This document shows positions 1-8,780 of a stretch of 64,000 bases of DNA, in pieces. Where the stretch lies: positions 1 to 64,000 of the forward strand of contig WIAG01000009.1 of assembly GCA_014055495.1 (NCBI GenBank), read 5' to 3'. A model generated the notes under the pieces. The model was not told the origin of the DNA. It did not search any database and saw only the letters and a list, made by a program, of their open reading frames with translations. The first letter of the stretch is position 1. Each line of letters begins with the position of its first letter. The stretch is from Nitrospira sp. CR1.2 (GTDB lineage: Bacteria; Nitrospirota; Nitrospiria; Nitrospirales; Nitrospiraceae). The translations under genes were made by a program, and so were the position numbers.

Positions 1-876
1 CCCCGCATCGTCGACAGACCAGGCCGGCATTACCGGTTCGCTGATAGAGCTGTACCCACAGAAGTCGCCTGCGAATGTCGGGGTCCATTGTCCTACTTTA
101 GTTGAAACGATGTGTGCGAATCACACAGTTTCTCCGATCTAACAGAACCAATTGATAAAATAGCGAAAGGGGGTCTAGTAACGAGAACTGGCAGAAGGTC
201 GCCACGAGTACATTGCCCACTTGCCGACTTATTCTAGGTGAAGGTTCTGAGTTCGAATCCCAGTCGACGCGCCGTTAAAACTCCCTCTGGGCTATATCCA
301 ACCGAAGTCTTCCTCCCTCGTGGCCTCACATCTGTTGGAGGACTGTCGGAATACTGCTTTCCAAGATTCAGTCGGTCTTTTGATTGTTAACTGATCGCAA
401 TACGTACTGATACGTTCGAGTTGACGTTTGAAGAGTATCGACTGGTCCATTTTCTTGCCATCACACGTGTGACCACCTCAATGTTCACCGTTATGGCGGG
501 TGCGTCTCATCGACAGGCATAAGAGATTGCGATCAGCCATGTATGTGTTTAGCTATACCACTGCATGCCCGTATCAAGGATGGCCGGGTGTGTAGTGCCT
601 GGATGTGTGCGGATTCAATCTGTGGCCTGCGTTGATCTCCGATTGCGTTTGGCCGGGTCGGGGGCTCATCGGCGCGTCGACCCCCGCTCATCGCGCGGTT
701 TCCGCTCGGCTTCCTCAGTCATCTCAACAGCCGCTGAAGCGTCCCTTGTATCCGTGCGACTCTTGTTCGGCGGTTGTCCCGACAGAACTAGGGAAGATCC
801 GAGCTTTCTTGTGTGAGGGGCTTTGTTAGGTTGACTCACAAGGCAGTGGGACCGTGTCAATCACAAGGAGGCCGAG
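1..876. other. Left-edge region without a supported gene
   Basis: No reading frame in these bases looks like a conserved protein; the short frames at 565-860 overlap each other on both strands and lack a ribosome binding site. The only recognisable item is a tRNA 3'-half remnant at 243-273. The promoter of the hemerythrin gene at 877 presumably lies in the last 100-200 bases, but I do not see a convincing -35/-10 pair. A strong AAGGAGG-type ribosome binding site sits just before the ATG at 877. Confidence 0.6.
243..273 (+). other. tRNA 3'-half remnant (T arm and acceptor strand only)
   Basis: Bases 247-263 fold as a T arm: stem CTGAG / CCCAG with one A-C mismatch around the canonical loop TTCGAAT. 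Seven acceptor bases (264-270), a discriminator G and CC follow. I find no D arm, anticodon arm or complementary 5' acceptor strand in the upstream 200 bases, so this is not an intact tRNA gene. Such 3' halves are commonly left by tRNA-targeting integrases; that origin is inferred, as no integrase gene is in view. Confidence 0.4.
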
Positions 877-1386
877 ATGCTTGGTAAAACCGCATTCGCA
901 TCAGGGGTTGTCGAGATGTTGAAGGATGACCATGAAAACGTGAAACACTTGTTCGAGAAATTCGAATCTGCCGATGGCCGGGGCCAAGGCATGATCGCCG
1001 ATAGGGCGATTGCCGAGTTGGAAATTCACGCCGAGCTCGAAGAGCAGTTGATCTATCCTGCGATCCGCAGGGCCATTGAGGACAACGACATGATGAACGA
1101 AGCTGTGGAGGAGCATCATCTTGTGCATGTGCTGATAGCTGAATTGAAAAAGCTCAAGCCGAAGGACGAAAAATTTCATGCGAAATTCTGTGTGTTGAGT
1201 GAACTAGTGAAGCACCACATTGAGGAAGAAGAAGGTGAGATGCTGCCCGAAGCCGAACGCCAGGATATCGATTGGGAAGCCCTTGAAGTGGCGGTGATGA
1301 AACGCAGGGAAGCGTTGATGAGCAAATCCTCGGAGAAGGGAAGGGGTGAATCAAAGACCACCGGCAAATCTTCCCGTCGGACCTAA
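877..1386 (+). CDS. Hemerythrin-like HHE-domain protein
   Basis: This 169-residue cytosolic protein has the four-helix HHE cation-binding pattern. Candidate di-iron ligands are His19, His51 with Glu55, His80/His81 and His84, and a VKHHIEEEE segment at 111-119. Family members bind oxygen or nitric oxide through a non-haem di-iron centre or act in iron and redox stress. The last 30 residues are a polar Lys/Ser/Arg-rich tail outside the domain. The ATG follows an AAGGAGG ribosome binding site at good spacing. It is a single gene; the next ORF is a small basic protein 130 bases downstream. The substrate cannot be told from sequence. The family call is firm and the role is not. Confidence 0.85.
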   Translation: MLGKTAFASGVVEMLKDDHENVKHLFEKFESADGRGQGMIADRAIAELEIHAELEEQLIYPAIRRAIEDNDMMNEAVEEHHLVHVLIAELKKLKPKDEKFHAKFCVLSELVKHHIEEEEGEMLPEAERQDIDWEALEVAVMKRREALMSKSSEKGRGESKTTGKSSRRT

Positions 1387-1515
1387 CATTCGTGTGGGGG
1401 TGACAGACAAGGATGCGGACTCAGCGCCTGCTCTGCGGCACAAACATGTGATGTAGGGGAGGAGTGCTGAGTCTCGCGGCGAGGAGCGCGACATGCCAGT
1501 AAGAAGGAGAGCACT

Positions 1516-1713
1516 ATGGCCAGGTACAGCAAGGCATCGCATAAATCCGTTAAGACCGCGATGGAAAAACGAAAGAAAGGGACGCTGAAGAGCGGCAGCG
1601 GTAAAAAAGTAACAAGCAAAAAACAGGCGATTGCGATCGGCTTGTCGGAAGCTCGAAAGCAGGACAAAAGAGTCCCCCCGAAGAAGACGAGTAAAAAGAC
1701 GAGGACGAAATAG
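1516..1713 (+). CDS. Small Lys-rich basic protein (DUF6496-like)
   Basis: The 65-residue product is extremely basic, with about a third Lys/Arg, and starts MARYSKASHKSVKTAMEK. This start, the KSGSGKKVTSKKQAIAIGLSEARK region and a Lys/Thr tail match the pattern of the small DUF6496 family, which is found widely but has no established function. The middle stretch resembles the short helix that follows KQAIAIAL in plasma-associated or nucleic-acid-binding basic peptides, so nucleic-acid binding is a fair guess only. An AAGGAGA ribosome binding site lies about 6 bases before the ATG. It sits 17 bases before cydA, so the two may be co-transcribed. Confidence 0.7.
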   Translation: MARYSKASHKSVKTAMEKRKKGTLKSGSGKKVTSKKQAIAIGLSEARKQDKRVPPKKTSKKTRTK

Positions 1714-1730
1714 CGTTCGCTTTTTCGCTC

Positions 1731-3080
1731 ATGGACACCGCCTTACTGTATGATCGGTTGCAGTTTTCGGTCACTGCCACATTCCATTATCTCTTCCCTC
1801 AACTCACCATGGGCCTCCCCCTGTTGTTGCTGTATTTGCGCAGCAGGGATCTTCTGAGCGACAGCGACCATTTCCACGAGGCAGCGCAATTCTGGACCGG
1901 GATTTTCGCGCTCAGTTTTGCCTTTGGCGTGGTGACCGGCATTCCGTTGGAATTTCAGTTTGGAACCAACTGGGCCGCTTTCTCCAACTATGCCGGGGGT
2001 GTGATTGGACAGATGCTGGCGATGGAGGGCGTGTTCGCGTTTTTCTTGGAGTCTTCCTTTCTCGGCGTGCTCGCCTTTGGAACGACGCGATTCAGCCGGC
2101 GTACACTCTGGCTGACCACGCTCCTGCTGTTCGTGGGGGCCTGGCTGTCAGGCTATTTCATTTTGGCGACGAACGCCTGGATGCAGCATCCGGTGGCCTA
2201 TCAGGCAGGCCCAGACGGGCGTGTCACCGTGGGGAGTTTGTCTGACCTTCTGACGAATCCCTGGTTGGTCTGGCAGTTCGCCCACAACATGACCGCGTCG
2301 GTGGTGACCGCCTCGTTCGTAATGGCGGCAGTGGGCGCTCTCTACCAGCTCGCGGGGATTTATCCGGCTCATGCCAGGACCTACGTTCGCACGGGAGTGG
2401 TCGCCGGGGCGTTAGCGTCGGTGCTGGTGATTACACCCGCCGGCCATGAGAGCGCGCGCCAGGTTTTCGAATTTCAGCCGGTCAAAGGGGCCGCGTTCGA
2501 AGGACTCTTTCGCAGCGAGCGAGGCGCCGACCTCGTGTTGATCGGGCAGCCGAATATGGAGACGATGACGATCGACAATCCGGTCGTCGTTCCCTCTGCT
2601 CTGAGTCTGTTTCTGTATTATGACCTTTATGCGCACGTGAAGGGCCTCGATGCGTTTCCTCCGCACGAATGGCCGGAGCAGATCGCGCTTCTCTATTTTG
2701 CCTATCACATTATGGTCGGTCTGGGAACGTGGTTGGTCCTGGTGATGGGGGTAGCGCTCCTTTGGTTGTGGCGTGGGAAATTATTCGCCGCGCGCTGGTT
2801 GCTCTGGCTCCTCTTGTTGAGCGCGCCCTTTCCCTCCCTCGCCACGACGGCCGGCTGGATAGCAGCCGAAGTAGGCCGCCAGCCTTGGCTCGTCTATGGC
2901 CTGTTTCACACGGCGGAAGGGCTGTCGCCGCTCGCGCAATCGGGCGATGCGCTGTTTTCCTTGCTCGGGTTCCTTGGACTGTATCTCTGTTTGGGCCTGC
3001 TCTTTGTGCTCTTATTCGTCGAGTTGATCCGGCATGGGCCTGCGGGGGCCATGCCGGCCGCGGTACAAGCGGGAAGGTAG
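1731..3080 (+). CDS. cydA: Cytochrome bd-type quinol oxidase subunit I
   Basis: The 449-residue polytopic inner-membrane protein is a CydA/CioA homologue, the haem-carrying subunit that oxidises quinol and reduces oxygen. His19 (in TATFHYLFPQ) fits the haem b595 ligand, and His185 and Met328 fit the haem b558 ligands (Met in HIMVGLG, where E. coli has RIMVGLG). GRQPW is conserved near the C-terminus. It is shorter than E. coli CydA (522 residues) and has a short quinol loop, more like the cyanide-insensitive or bd-like group known from Nitrospira. The subunit II gene follows 3 bases downstream but is frameshifted. No ATG alternative nearby fits the N-terminal helix better. Confidence 0.88.
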   Translation: MDTALLYDRLQFSVTATFHYLFPQLTMGLPLLLLYLRSRDLLSDSDHFHEAAQFWTGIFALSFAFGVVTGIPLEFQFGTNWAAFSNYAGGVIGQMLAMEGVFAFFLESSFLGVLAFGTTRFSRRTLWLTTLLLFVGAWLSGYFILATNAWMQHPVAYQAGPDGRVTVGSLSDLLTNPWLVWQFAHNMTASVVTASFVMAAVGALYQLAGIYPAHARTYVRTGVVAGALASVLVITPAGHESARQVFEFQPVKGAAFEGLFRSERGADLVLIGQPNMETMTIDNPVVVPSALSLFLYYDLYAHVKGLDAFPPHEWPEQIALLYFAYHIMVGLGTWLVLVMGVALLWLWRGKLFAARWLLWLLLLSAPFPSLATTAGWIAAEVGRQPWLVYGLFHTAEGLSPLAQSGDALFSLLGFLGLYLCLGLLFVLLFVELIRHGPAGAMPAAVQAGR

Positions 3081-3083
3081 GTC

Positions 3084-4198
3084 ATGGAAATCTTCTGGTA
3101 TGTCGGGCGGACTGCGTCCTGATCATCTACGTCGTGTTGGATGGCTATGATTTCGGCGTGGGGATTCTCTCGCCCTTGGTTACCATCAACGAGACGGAGC
3201 GCAGCATGGTGCGTGCTACGATCGGGCATGTCTGGCCGGGCAACGAGGTTTGGTTGATCGCGGGGAGCGCCTTGTTGTTTTTGGCCTTCCCCAAAGCTTA
3301 TGCAGCCGTTTTCAGCGGATTCTATCTGGCGCTGATCATCGTGTTGTGGCTGTTGATCGGGCGAGGTTTGGCCTTCGAATTGCGTGGGCATGTTGCACAC
3401 GGGCTCTGGCGTGGGTTTTGGGATGCGATCTTTACAGGTTCCAGTCTGTTGTTGGCCTTCTCCGTCGGACTGTTTGCAGGAAACGTGAGTCGAGGCGTGC
3501 CGTTGAACGAAGAAGCATATTTTTTCCTTCCGCTCTGGACCGATCTACAGCCCGGCGCGCGTCCCGGTCTGCTCGATTGGTTTACCATATTGACTGGCGT
3601 GACCATGGTCGTTTTGCTGGCTTTGCATGGGGCCACGTATCTCGCAATGCAGACCGTGGGCCCACTGCAGACGAGATGCCGGACAGTCGCAAAGTCCCTC
3701 ACGGTCCCGGCAGCCATCTTCTTATCGGCGTTGTATATGGCATGGCCGATTGTCCAACCGGCGGTACAGGAGCACGACTACATGAATTCTGCCAGGTATG
3801 CCTGGTCTTGGGCGAGTGCAGCGACGTTGGCACTGCTCTACCGGTTTCACTTGCGTGACCGGATGGTGGCCGCATTCGCCTGCTCCAGCCTGTTGGTAGC
3901 CTCCTTGCTGGTGACGATCGTTTGGGGGACATACCCCAATCTCTTGACGGCCACCGATCCGGCCAACAGCGTAACGATTACCGGAGCGGCCGCGGAGCCG
4001 AACGGACTTCGAGCAGCACTCTGGTGGGTGCCTCCCGGATTAGCGCTGGTAGTGGTGTATCAAGTGCTCATCCACCGCATGTTTGCCGGCCCCGTGACCC
4101 CGGAGACCCTCTATTTGTATGGGCATGAGGCTCGCTCGGCGCACGGGGCAACAAATGCGGACGAGTCGAGGAGGGCGAGTCGGCACAGGCCTCAATGA
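3084..4198 (+). CDS. cydB: Cytochrome bd-type quinol oxidase subunit II, frameshifted near the N-terminus
   Basis: The gene starts ATG at 3084, three bases after cydA, and reads MEIFWYVGRTA before a TGA at 3120. The rest of CydB (LIIYVVLDGYDFGVGIL and onward to 4198) lies in another frame entered at about 3116. One missing G, turning GCGGTC into GCGTC, restores a continuous CydB N-terminus. The downstream frame is open and typical: the DGYDFG motif, about eight hydrophobic helices and total length near 370 residues. A shortened product could start from GTG at 3134, but that would lose half of the first helix. The frame also extends upstream to 2669 over cydA, which is not coding. Real lesion or base-calling error cannot be told here. 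Confidence 0.8.
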
Positions 4199-4256
4199 AG
4201 AAGCCGGGTCCGATGAGGCTGAGGTGCGGTCTGGGTGAAGGGCAGGAACGTCATGG

Positions 4257-5336
4257 TTAAGGAGACAGAGAGGAGATGTACGTTTGTAGGTGATCCGCCA
4301 GTATCCGTGCCGCCAGTTCATGCCCGCGCTCGTTCCAGTGGCCGCCGTCGGCGGCATAGACATCTTCGCCTCGATCCGCCGCCGCCTGAACGGCCGGGGC
4401 CACGTCGTCCCAGTACGCAATGCCGTGATGTGCGGAGATGTCGCGAAACGCCTGATTGTACGGGTCGGACTGCCCACAGTTAAACGCTATGATGGGGCGC
4501 GTGCCGACGCGTGCCCGCACGCGCCCCATCAAATCATCGGTGGTCCGCACCGAACGGGCAAATCCGGTGTGACGAAGGCCCTCGGCTTCAATATCCACCT
4601 CGACCGTGTCCCGCGTGCTGATGGCTTGAAGCCGATCCAGCCTGGTGATGATGAAATAGAGGAAGCGGCTGTGACGGTTGATCCAATCCCGCACTTGGAT
4701 GGAGGACTCCTTCGGCGACAACAGCTGAATCGTCCCGTTTCGCCAATAGGGCCGGATCCAGCCATTGTTGTTGAGACGGCTGAGGCGTTCGAGTTCGTTG
4801 TCGTTATTGATGAAGTCGTTGACGCAGTATTGCCAGAGAATGAGGTCAGGCCGAATGGTGTCGAGGTACCGATCGAGAATGAGAAACTCCTGGAGCGTGC
4901 CGTACCCGCCGGCTCCATAGGCGAAGACCTCGACATTGAGCAGGGAGGAGAGTAGCGCGTGGTAGGTGCGGTCGTCTGAGACGGCGGTGGCATGGGTGAA
5001 CGAATCACCGATGACCAGCATCTTGGGACGACGGGCGTTCACGTCCCCATAACTGCGAAATCCATACTGGACCTGGGAACGCCGGACCTGATAGAGCGTG
5101 CCGCCGTAGGTTTTCTCCACCAGGGCTTCTCGATAGTGCTCAGTGGCCTTCCATCCCAAGTCTGAATCCAGCGTAATCGGGCCGACTCTTCCGCCGGCGT
5201 TGCTCTCGAAGAAGGGAATGCCGTCCCGTAACAGATGCACGGAGCGGATCACCACTTCCCCCAGCGCCAGGATGCAGGCCATCAGCAGGAGCATCAAGAC
5301 TCCTGACGCGGTCACCATCGCGATTTTTTTGCTCAT
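4257..5336 (-). CDS. SGNH/GDSL-family hydrolase, membrane-anchored
   Basis: The 359-residue protein has one N-terminal hydrophobic segment (about residues 5-31) and an SGNH hydrolase domain facing the periplasm by inference. The GDS nucleophile block IGDSFTHA places Ser112; the catalytic Asp-x-x-His block is DGGHWNERGH with Asp330 and His333; WQYCVND supplies the Asn block. The closest recognisable type is the DHHW/AlgX-like or acetyl-esterase group acting on polysaccharide acetyl groups, but the substrate is not evident. A GGGAG ribosome binding site precedes the ATG. It converges with cydB, with 58 bases between the two stops, and has no operon partner. Confidence 0.8.
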   Translation of the reverse strand: MSKKIAMVTASGVLMLLLMACILALGEVVIRSVHLLRDGIPFFESNAGGRVGPITLDSDLGWKATEHYREALVEKTYGGTLYQVRRSQVQYGFRSYGDVNARRPKMLVIGDSFTHATAVSDDRTYHALLSSLLNVEVFAYGAGGYGTLQEFLILDRYLDTIRPDLILWQYCVNDFINNDNELERLSRLNNNGWIRPYWRNGTIQLLSPKESSIQVRDWINRHSRFLYFIITRLDRLQAISTRDTVEVDIEAEGLRHTGFARSVRTTDDLMGRVRARVGTRPIIAFNCGQSDPYNQAFRDISAHHGIAYWDDVAPAVQAAADRGEDVYAADGGHWNERGHELAARILADHLQTYISSLSP

Positions 5337-5783
5337 GGCACTCCCACGGCAGTGTGCAAGATACCCCTCGATGTCGTAGAGTTGTTACGTTCCACATGGG
5401 AACTGGGCGGGACCGGCGTCCGGAAGGTTCTCATGTTCAGCGTGCAAATAGTATCAGGTAATTCCTGAGAGGCAACGAAAGTGCCGGAATGTGGAGGGCG
5501 TGGCGGCTTTCTCTGGCCCGCATCCTGCGATCCCTCGTGCCCCGTCCCTCGGTTGATTCAGTCATTTCCGCTCTGTGTCACATCCGGTCAACGGGCAGCC
5601 ACGTCACATTTGGGGTTGTGGCCGTGGCTGGGGACGTGCAAGATAGGACCACATTCTAGCGGTCGTTGCTCTGCTCGGTCACTCTCGTACCGACTCCTTG
5701 ACCATCATCCCCATGGTACTCCCAACGTGGATGTTACACCGCATGGCCGGTAACGGCCGTGTACACGAAAGGAATGACACGTC
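5337..5783. other. Intergenic region between divergent genes, nothing identified
   Basis: These 447 bases lie between the divergent SGNH hydrolase and TRL-lipoprotein genes and must contain both promoters. The short frames crossing it overlap on both strands and look non-coding. I see no strong palindrome, RNA fold or repeat. Confidence 0.5.
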
Positions 5784-6149
5784 ATGATGACCCAGTTTCC
5801 CAAGCACTGGTGCCTGCGTGGTTGGACGGTCGTGGTATTGTTGGCGGCAGGTCTCACGGCCGGCTGCATGCATCACCCCGGCGGCATTGCCCCCTCGACG
5901 AAGCCGTTGGCTCCGGGAGGATACACGGAACTTGGAAAAGTGCGCGGGCAGGATTGCGTCTATTATCTGCTGGGGTTCATTCCCGTGACCGGCGGGAATG
6001 AACTGCGCAATGCCGTTGAAGATGCGCTGCGCACCAAACCATTGGCCGATGCGATCGTCGAGGTGACGGTCGACGGCTACTTCCAGTACTTTATCCTGTT
6101 CTCACGGGCCTGCACGCAGGTGCAAGGGATTGCGGTGGAGACGAAGTAA
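5784..6149 (+). CDS. TRL-like small lipoprotein
   Basis: This 121-residue protein has a lipoprotein signal: a basic start, a hydrophobic stretch VVVLLAAGLTA and the lipobox LTAGC, so the mature form begins at the Cys near residue 28. The mature part has the pattern G-x-V-x-G-x-x-C-x-x-x-x-L-G-F-I-P and a following ALRTKPLADAIVEVTVD segment, as in TRL-domain (tRNA-associated locus) lipoproteins. Their function is not established. A GAAAGGA site precedes the ATG. It stands alone; the ada gene begins 85 bases downstream after a 14-base GC palindrome at 6152-6165 with no T-run. Confidence 0.75.
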   Translation: MMTQFPKHWCLRGWTVVVLLAAGLTAGCMHHPGGIAPSTKPLAPGGYTELGKVRGQDCVYYLLGFIPVTGGNELRNAVEDALRTKPLADAIVEVTVDGYFQYFILFSRACTQVQGIAVETK

Positions 6150-6234
6150 TCCGCGGCCGGCCGCGCTTGAATTGGAGAGTAAGGATCGGAGTGTGGTGTC
6201 CGGCGGGAATCGCTAGTATATCGGCAGGAACGCC

Positions 6235-7398
6235 ATGGGACAGAAACGACCGACAGCAAACATGTCCTCCTCGGTAGGGTCGGCGGGTGTGCGCGCCTTG
6301 TCGTGGGAGTATTGCTGGGCGGCCCTCCTGGCCCGCGACCGCTCCATGGATGGGCGGGTCTATTACTCGGTGCGGACGACCGGCGTGTATTGTCGGCCAT
6401 CCTGCCCCTCGCGTCGGCCGCGGTCCGAGCATGTCCGGTTTTATGCGAGCGCTGCGGAAGCGGAACAGGCAGGATTTCGGCCCTGCCGACGTTGCCGGCC
6501 CGAGCTGTCATCTGCAGTCGAGCCGCATGTGACGAGCATGGTGAAGATCTGCCGATTGATTGAGCAATCCGATCACTTGCCGTCTCTTGGTGAATTGGCA
6601 AAGCAAGCGCAGCTAAGCCCCTCTCATTTTCATCGGATGTTTACGTCAGTGGTTGGGCTCACGCCGAGGGGCTATGCTGTCGCGCAACGGGCGAAACGCC
6701 TGCGGTTGGAATTGGATCGGGGACGCCCGGTGACCGCGGCTATGTATGACGCCGGCTTTGAGTCCAGCGGCCGGTTCTATGCTGCGTCTCACGCATTGCT
6801 GGGCATGACTCCTTCCCGATACCGTGCCGGCGGCGTGCAGACCGATCTGTGGTTTGCCGTGGGGCAGTGTTCGCTGGGCGCCATCCTGGTCGCCCAAAGT
6901 TTGCAGGGGGTCTGTGCCATTCTTCTGGGGGATGATCCGGAGGCGCTGGTGCGGGATCTTCAGGCTCGTTTTCCCCGGGCGCAACTGATCGGCGGGGATG
7001 CCGCGTTCGAACGGGTGATGTCGATGGTCGTGGGGTTTGTCGAAGAGCCGCAGCGTGGGCTGAGCCTGCCGCTTGATATTCGAGGGACAGCCTTTCAGCA
7101 ACGGGTCTGGCAGGTGCTGCAGCAAATCCCCCTCGGGTCGACGGCGACCTATCGTGAGATAGCCAGTCGTATCGGCAGGCCGGCGTCGGTGCGAGCGGTC
7201 GGGCAGGCGTGCGGGGCGAATCCTCTGGCTGTCGCGATCCCCTGTCATCGGGTCGTGCGTCAGGACGGTGGCCTCACCGGGTATCGCTGGGGCGTCGAAC
7301 GGAAGCGTGACTTGCTTGCCCGGGAAGCCCAGCGCAGCGAACAGTCGGCCGGGTCGTGCTCCACACCGGCAACGCAGCCACCAGACGGCCCCGTCTAA
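6235..7398 (+). CDS. ada: Bifunctional Ada: DNA methyl-repair protein and transcriptional regulator
   Basis: The 387-residue protein has all three Ada modules. The N-terminal zinc/methylphosphotriester domain carries Cys53, Cys57, Cys84 and Cys87 (VYCRPSC and FRPCRRC). An AraC-type helix-turn-helix domain follows at about 105-200. The C-terminal O6-methylguanine methyltransferase domain has the acceptor Cys337 in PCHRV. In E. coli, Ada repairs alkylated DNA and, once methylated at the N-terminal Cys, switches on the adaptive response; full module and residue conservation supports the same role. The first 20 residues are less conserved and the start could instead be Met10. No alkB or alkA follows, so it acts on genes elsewhere. 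Confidence 0.92.
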   Translation: MGQKRPTANMSSSVGSAGVRALSWEYCWAALLARDRSMDGRVYYSVRTTGVYCRPSCPSRRPRSEHVRFYASAAEAEQAGFRPCRRCRPELSSAVEPHVTSMVKICRLIEQSDHLPSLGELAKQAQLSPSHFHRMFTSVVGLTPRGYAVAQRAKRLRLELDRGRPVTAAMYDAGFESSGRFYAASHALLGMTPSRYRAGGVQTDLWFAVGQCSLGAILVAQSLQGVCAILLGDDPEALVRDLQARFPRAQLIGGDAAFERVMSMVVGFVEEPQRGLSLPLDIRGTAFQQRVWQVLQQIPLGSTATYREIASRIGRPASVRAVGQACGANPLAVAIPCHRVVRQDGGLTGYRWGVERKRDLLAREAQRSEQSAGSCSTPATQPPDGPV

Positions 7399-7655
7399 TG
7401 CCATCTGCCTCTAGTCCGGCTTGTATTGTCACTGGCTGATGGTACCATCGCTGGGCGTGATTCCACCACCGGTTTGCCCTCACTGCTGCGCCCAGAAACC
7501 CAATTGATTCGTAACCTGTTGACTTGGTGAGCCCGTCGTTGATTGAGCTTTTATCCCTGATCCCGGCTTCCCTCCTTCCTGTTTGATTTTCGATGGGCGG
7601 CTTTCTAGAATCCTGCTGAACAACCGCTATTGTTGGCTCAGGAGGATCTGTCGTT

Positions 7656-8339
7656 ATGTGTGATGTGATGGTGAGATGTATTCCCCGCTCTTCGCTTCAC
7701 TTCCTCGCAGTCGCCGGTTTGGTGGGACTGTGTCTCACGGGGCTTCTTCCGGCTTCGCTCCATGCTGCACGAGGCGGAACAAGCCCTGGGGGTGGGAAGA
7801 CCGAAGTGTTGCCGATCCAAAAGGCTGCCCCGGCGGTCGTCACCATTGATGGGGCCGGAAATGAAGCGGAGTTGCGTCGCCAATTGCGGAGCAAGAACGG
7901 GGTGGCCGAACTCGGCGCCGCCACACCGAAAATGCTGTTTTCGCAGGCTCCCACCGGTTCATTCGGCTTTATTGTGCCGAGGCTTCTCGGCATGGCTCTG
8001 GTGATGCAGAGTCCGGATCTGGCGGTCGATCGCGCCGCTCCAGTCGGCAATGCTTACGAAATCCATAAGCTGGCCGACGGCAGCGGTATGGTGGTGGGAT
8101 TTGTGGGGAAGGACACTCTGTCCCAGGTAACGCCAAGCCAACGGCCGAAAACTGTTCGGATTGCCCTGCATTCGAACCAGTCGGAGAAGGCCTCGCACAT
8201 TGTCGCCGTGCCGCTGGTCAAGCTGGCGGCAGACCGGCTGCCGAGTCGTCTGGACCCGAAGAATCCTGACGGTGCGGTGGTATTTGAAATGGACCTGCAG
8301 AGCACGTCCACCCGTGCCTCGACGCAGGGAGGACCGTAG
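7656..8339 (+). CDS. Exported protein of unknown function
   Basis: The 227-residue product begins with a signal peptide (basic start, hydrophobic core VAGLVGLCLTGLLPAS, cleavage after SLHAA). The mature part is Lys/Pro/Ser-rich with no motif I recognise; residues 70-220 show alternating hydrophobic patches that suggest beta strands. An AGGAGG ribosome binding site lies about 8 bases before the ATG. It converges with the small gene at 8417-8755 across a GC hairpin. Its periplasmic location is well supported by the signal peptide; nothing indicates its role. Confidence 0.6.
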   Translation: MCDVMVRCIPRSSLHFLAVAGLVGLCLTGLLPASLHAARGGTSPGGGKTEVLPIQKAAPAVVTIDGAGNEAELRRQLRSKNGVAELGAATPKMLFSQAPTGSFGFIVPRLLGMALVMQSPDLAVDRAAPVGNAYEIHKLADGSGMVVGFVGKDTLSQVTPSQRPKTVRIALHSNQSEKASHIVAVPLVKLAADRLPSRLDPKNPDGAVVFEMDLQSTSTRASTQGGP

Positions 8340-8354
8340 GACTTCGTCGTACGG

Positions 8355-8381
8355 GGAGGCGGCAATGTCGTCGCCGCCTCC
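8355..8381. terminator. GC hairpin between convergent genes, candidate bidirectional terminator
   Basis: GGAGGCGGC at 8355-8363 pairs perfectly with GCCGCCTCC at 8373-8381 around a 9-base loop. It lies 16 bases after one stop and 36 bases before the convergent stop. There is no T-run on either side, so intrinsic termination is only probable. Confidence 0.45.
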
Positions 8382-8416
8382 TCGGTCACACTGCTCGCGC
8401 CGGTTCGCCGTCGGCG

Positions 8417-8755
8417 TTACTCCCCGACGTGGACGGTCACGCTGTCCGTTGCAGTCCCCACATCCTTGTGGTCATGATCGGCGATCTTGACTGTAATCGT
8501 ATGCTCTCCCTTGGGCACCTGGGTAAAGGTACCTTTGAATCCCTTCTGATAGGCCCCATCCAGGTAGACGTGTGCGTGGTTGCCGGCCGGGGCGTTCAAG
8601 ATCTCGTACTTGATGTCAAACGTCTCGGCTACGGTGTCGCCGTTGCGCGGGGACAGGATGTTGATGGTGGTCGAATTTTCGGCAGCACACCAGGAACTCA
8701 CGGCGAGTGTCATGCCCATGGTCAAGGTACAGGCAGAGAATAGTGCACGCGTCAT
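8417..8755 (-). CDS. Small secreted protein with an Ig-like fold
   Basis: The 112-residue protein has a signal peptide ending near SSWCAAEN and one small beta-sandwich domain: INILSPRNGDTV, an NHAHVYLDG turn and a VPKGEHTITVKIADHDHK segment, as in Ig-like domains of extracellular proteins. The His cluster (HAH, DHDHK) could bind a metal, but that is a guess. The start chosen (8755) has an AGGAGGT site 6 bases upstream; the frame stays open 16 codons further, but without such a site. It lies just downstream of the MOSC gene on the same strand and may be co-transcribed with it, although the stretch between the two genes is only 25 bases. Confidence 0.65.
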   Translation of the reverse strand: MTRALFSACTLTMGMTLAVSSWCAAENSTTINILSPRNGDTVAETFDIKYEILNAPAGNHAHVYLDGAYQKGFKGTFTQVPKGEHTITVKIADHDHKDVGTATDSVTVHVGE

Positions 8756-8780
8756 ACAACACCTCCTACGGAAGTAAACA

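Noticed and set aside
565..860. Three overlapping short frames before the hemerythrin gene
   Set aside because: They overlap on both strands, lack ribosome binding sites, and have no recognisable sequence.
2669..3083. The upstream part of the long frame that continues into cydB
   Set aside because: It overlaps conserved cydA in another frame. The true CydB start is at 3084, in the frame that is shifted relative to the rest.
6152..6165. GC palindrome between the TRL lipoprotein and ada as a terminator
   Set aside because: It is a loop-free palindrome without a T-run, so terminator function is not supported.
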